From NCBI RefSeq assembly GCF_937616625.2, contig NC_065577.1:19977501-20041500 (forward strand): a DNA stretch of 64,000 bases, written 5' to 3'. Origin of the DNA: Mercurialis annua (Eukaryota; Streptophyta; Magnoliopsida; Malpighiales; Euphorbiaceae). The notes under the pieces were generated by a model. The model saw only the letters and a program-made list of their open reading frames with translations, made no database searches and was not told the DNA's origin. The number at the start of each line of letters is the position of its first letter. The stretch's first letter is position 1. Shown piece after piece: positions 63,682-64,000 of this stretch. Position numbers and translations under genes: made by a program.

Positions 63682-64000
63682 TTCTCCCCAACTTATATAA
63701 AATTCGTCCTCGAATTTAAAACATAAAAACAACCCACGTAAAACATAACATAATATTACATAAAAGCCGAACAAAAAAAAACGCACATCACCAACGTGAA
63801 AATGCATAAACAAGATACCCCAAGTAACCAATGAAGGTAAAATATAACAATTCAACAAAACGAGTTATGTCTCCCAAGTAGATTTCTCAAATGAGTGATC
63901 AACCCAACTGGACCATAGCAATACCTTTACTCATCAACTTATGCACTTGCATAAACACAACTTAACAAGTTGTACCTCAAATGATAACTCAAAACACCAC
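63682..64000 (-). mobile_element. Start of the internal region of element H (3' end), running off the window
   Basis: Polypurine tract AAGTTGGGGAGAA and dyad (63701-63716) abut the LTR. Beyond, the minus strand shows faint likeness to the integrase tail of the other elements but no open frame. Confidence 0.7.

Overview
The window reads as heterochromatic DNA of a flowering plant, probably a eudicot. It is AT-rich and holds chromodomain-bearing Ty3/Gypsy retrotransposons of the Tekay/Del type, initiator-tRNA-Met primer sites, a Mutator-like DNA transposon with a plant-style GRF zinc-finger gene, and long satellite arrays. I found no host gene, tRNA, rRNA or CRISPR array. The species cannot be named from this sequence alone.

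Layout, left to right. 1-3732 is the 3' end of a plus-strand, non-coding LTR element (family X): internal tail, polypurine tract and a truncated LTR. 3738-10175 is a 60-bp satellite array. 10176-29244 is a minus-strand tandem retrotransposon, LTR / internal A / shared LTR / internal B / truncated LTR. Both gag-pol copies are dead, and the shared LTR is split by a 3.2-kb MULE (18773-21979). 29245-32073 is satellite again. 32074-37963 is a deleted, non-autonomous family-X element on the plus strand. 37964-46965 is a third satellite block, about 150 monomers in one orientation.

From 46966 to the end the DNA is best explained as a nest of insertions: element E (minus) in the satellite, LTR F (plus) in E's integrase, element D (minus) in F, LTR G (minus, family X) in D's 5' LTR, and element H (minus) in G. 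Each outer element stops exactly where the terminus of the next begins. Their right-hand halves should therefore lie beyond 64000.

Nothing here works together as a cellular pathway. The genes are decayed gag-pol polyproteins (capsid, zinc knuckle, protease, reverse transcriptase, RNase H, integrase, chromodomain) plus one small GRF zinc-finger ORF inside the MULE. The most novel material is the 60-bp satellite, a whole number of codons long, CpG-decayed and with repeated strand switches. Next come family-specific CpG-rich dyad cassettes in the LTRs, a conserved hairpin just before the polypurine tract, and the MULE-borne GRF gene with a frameshifted membrane tail. All similarity statements come from reading by eye; no alignment or database search was run.
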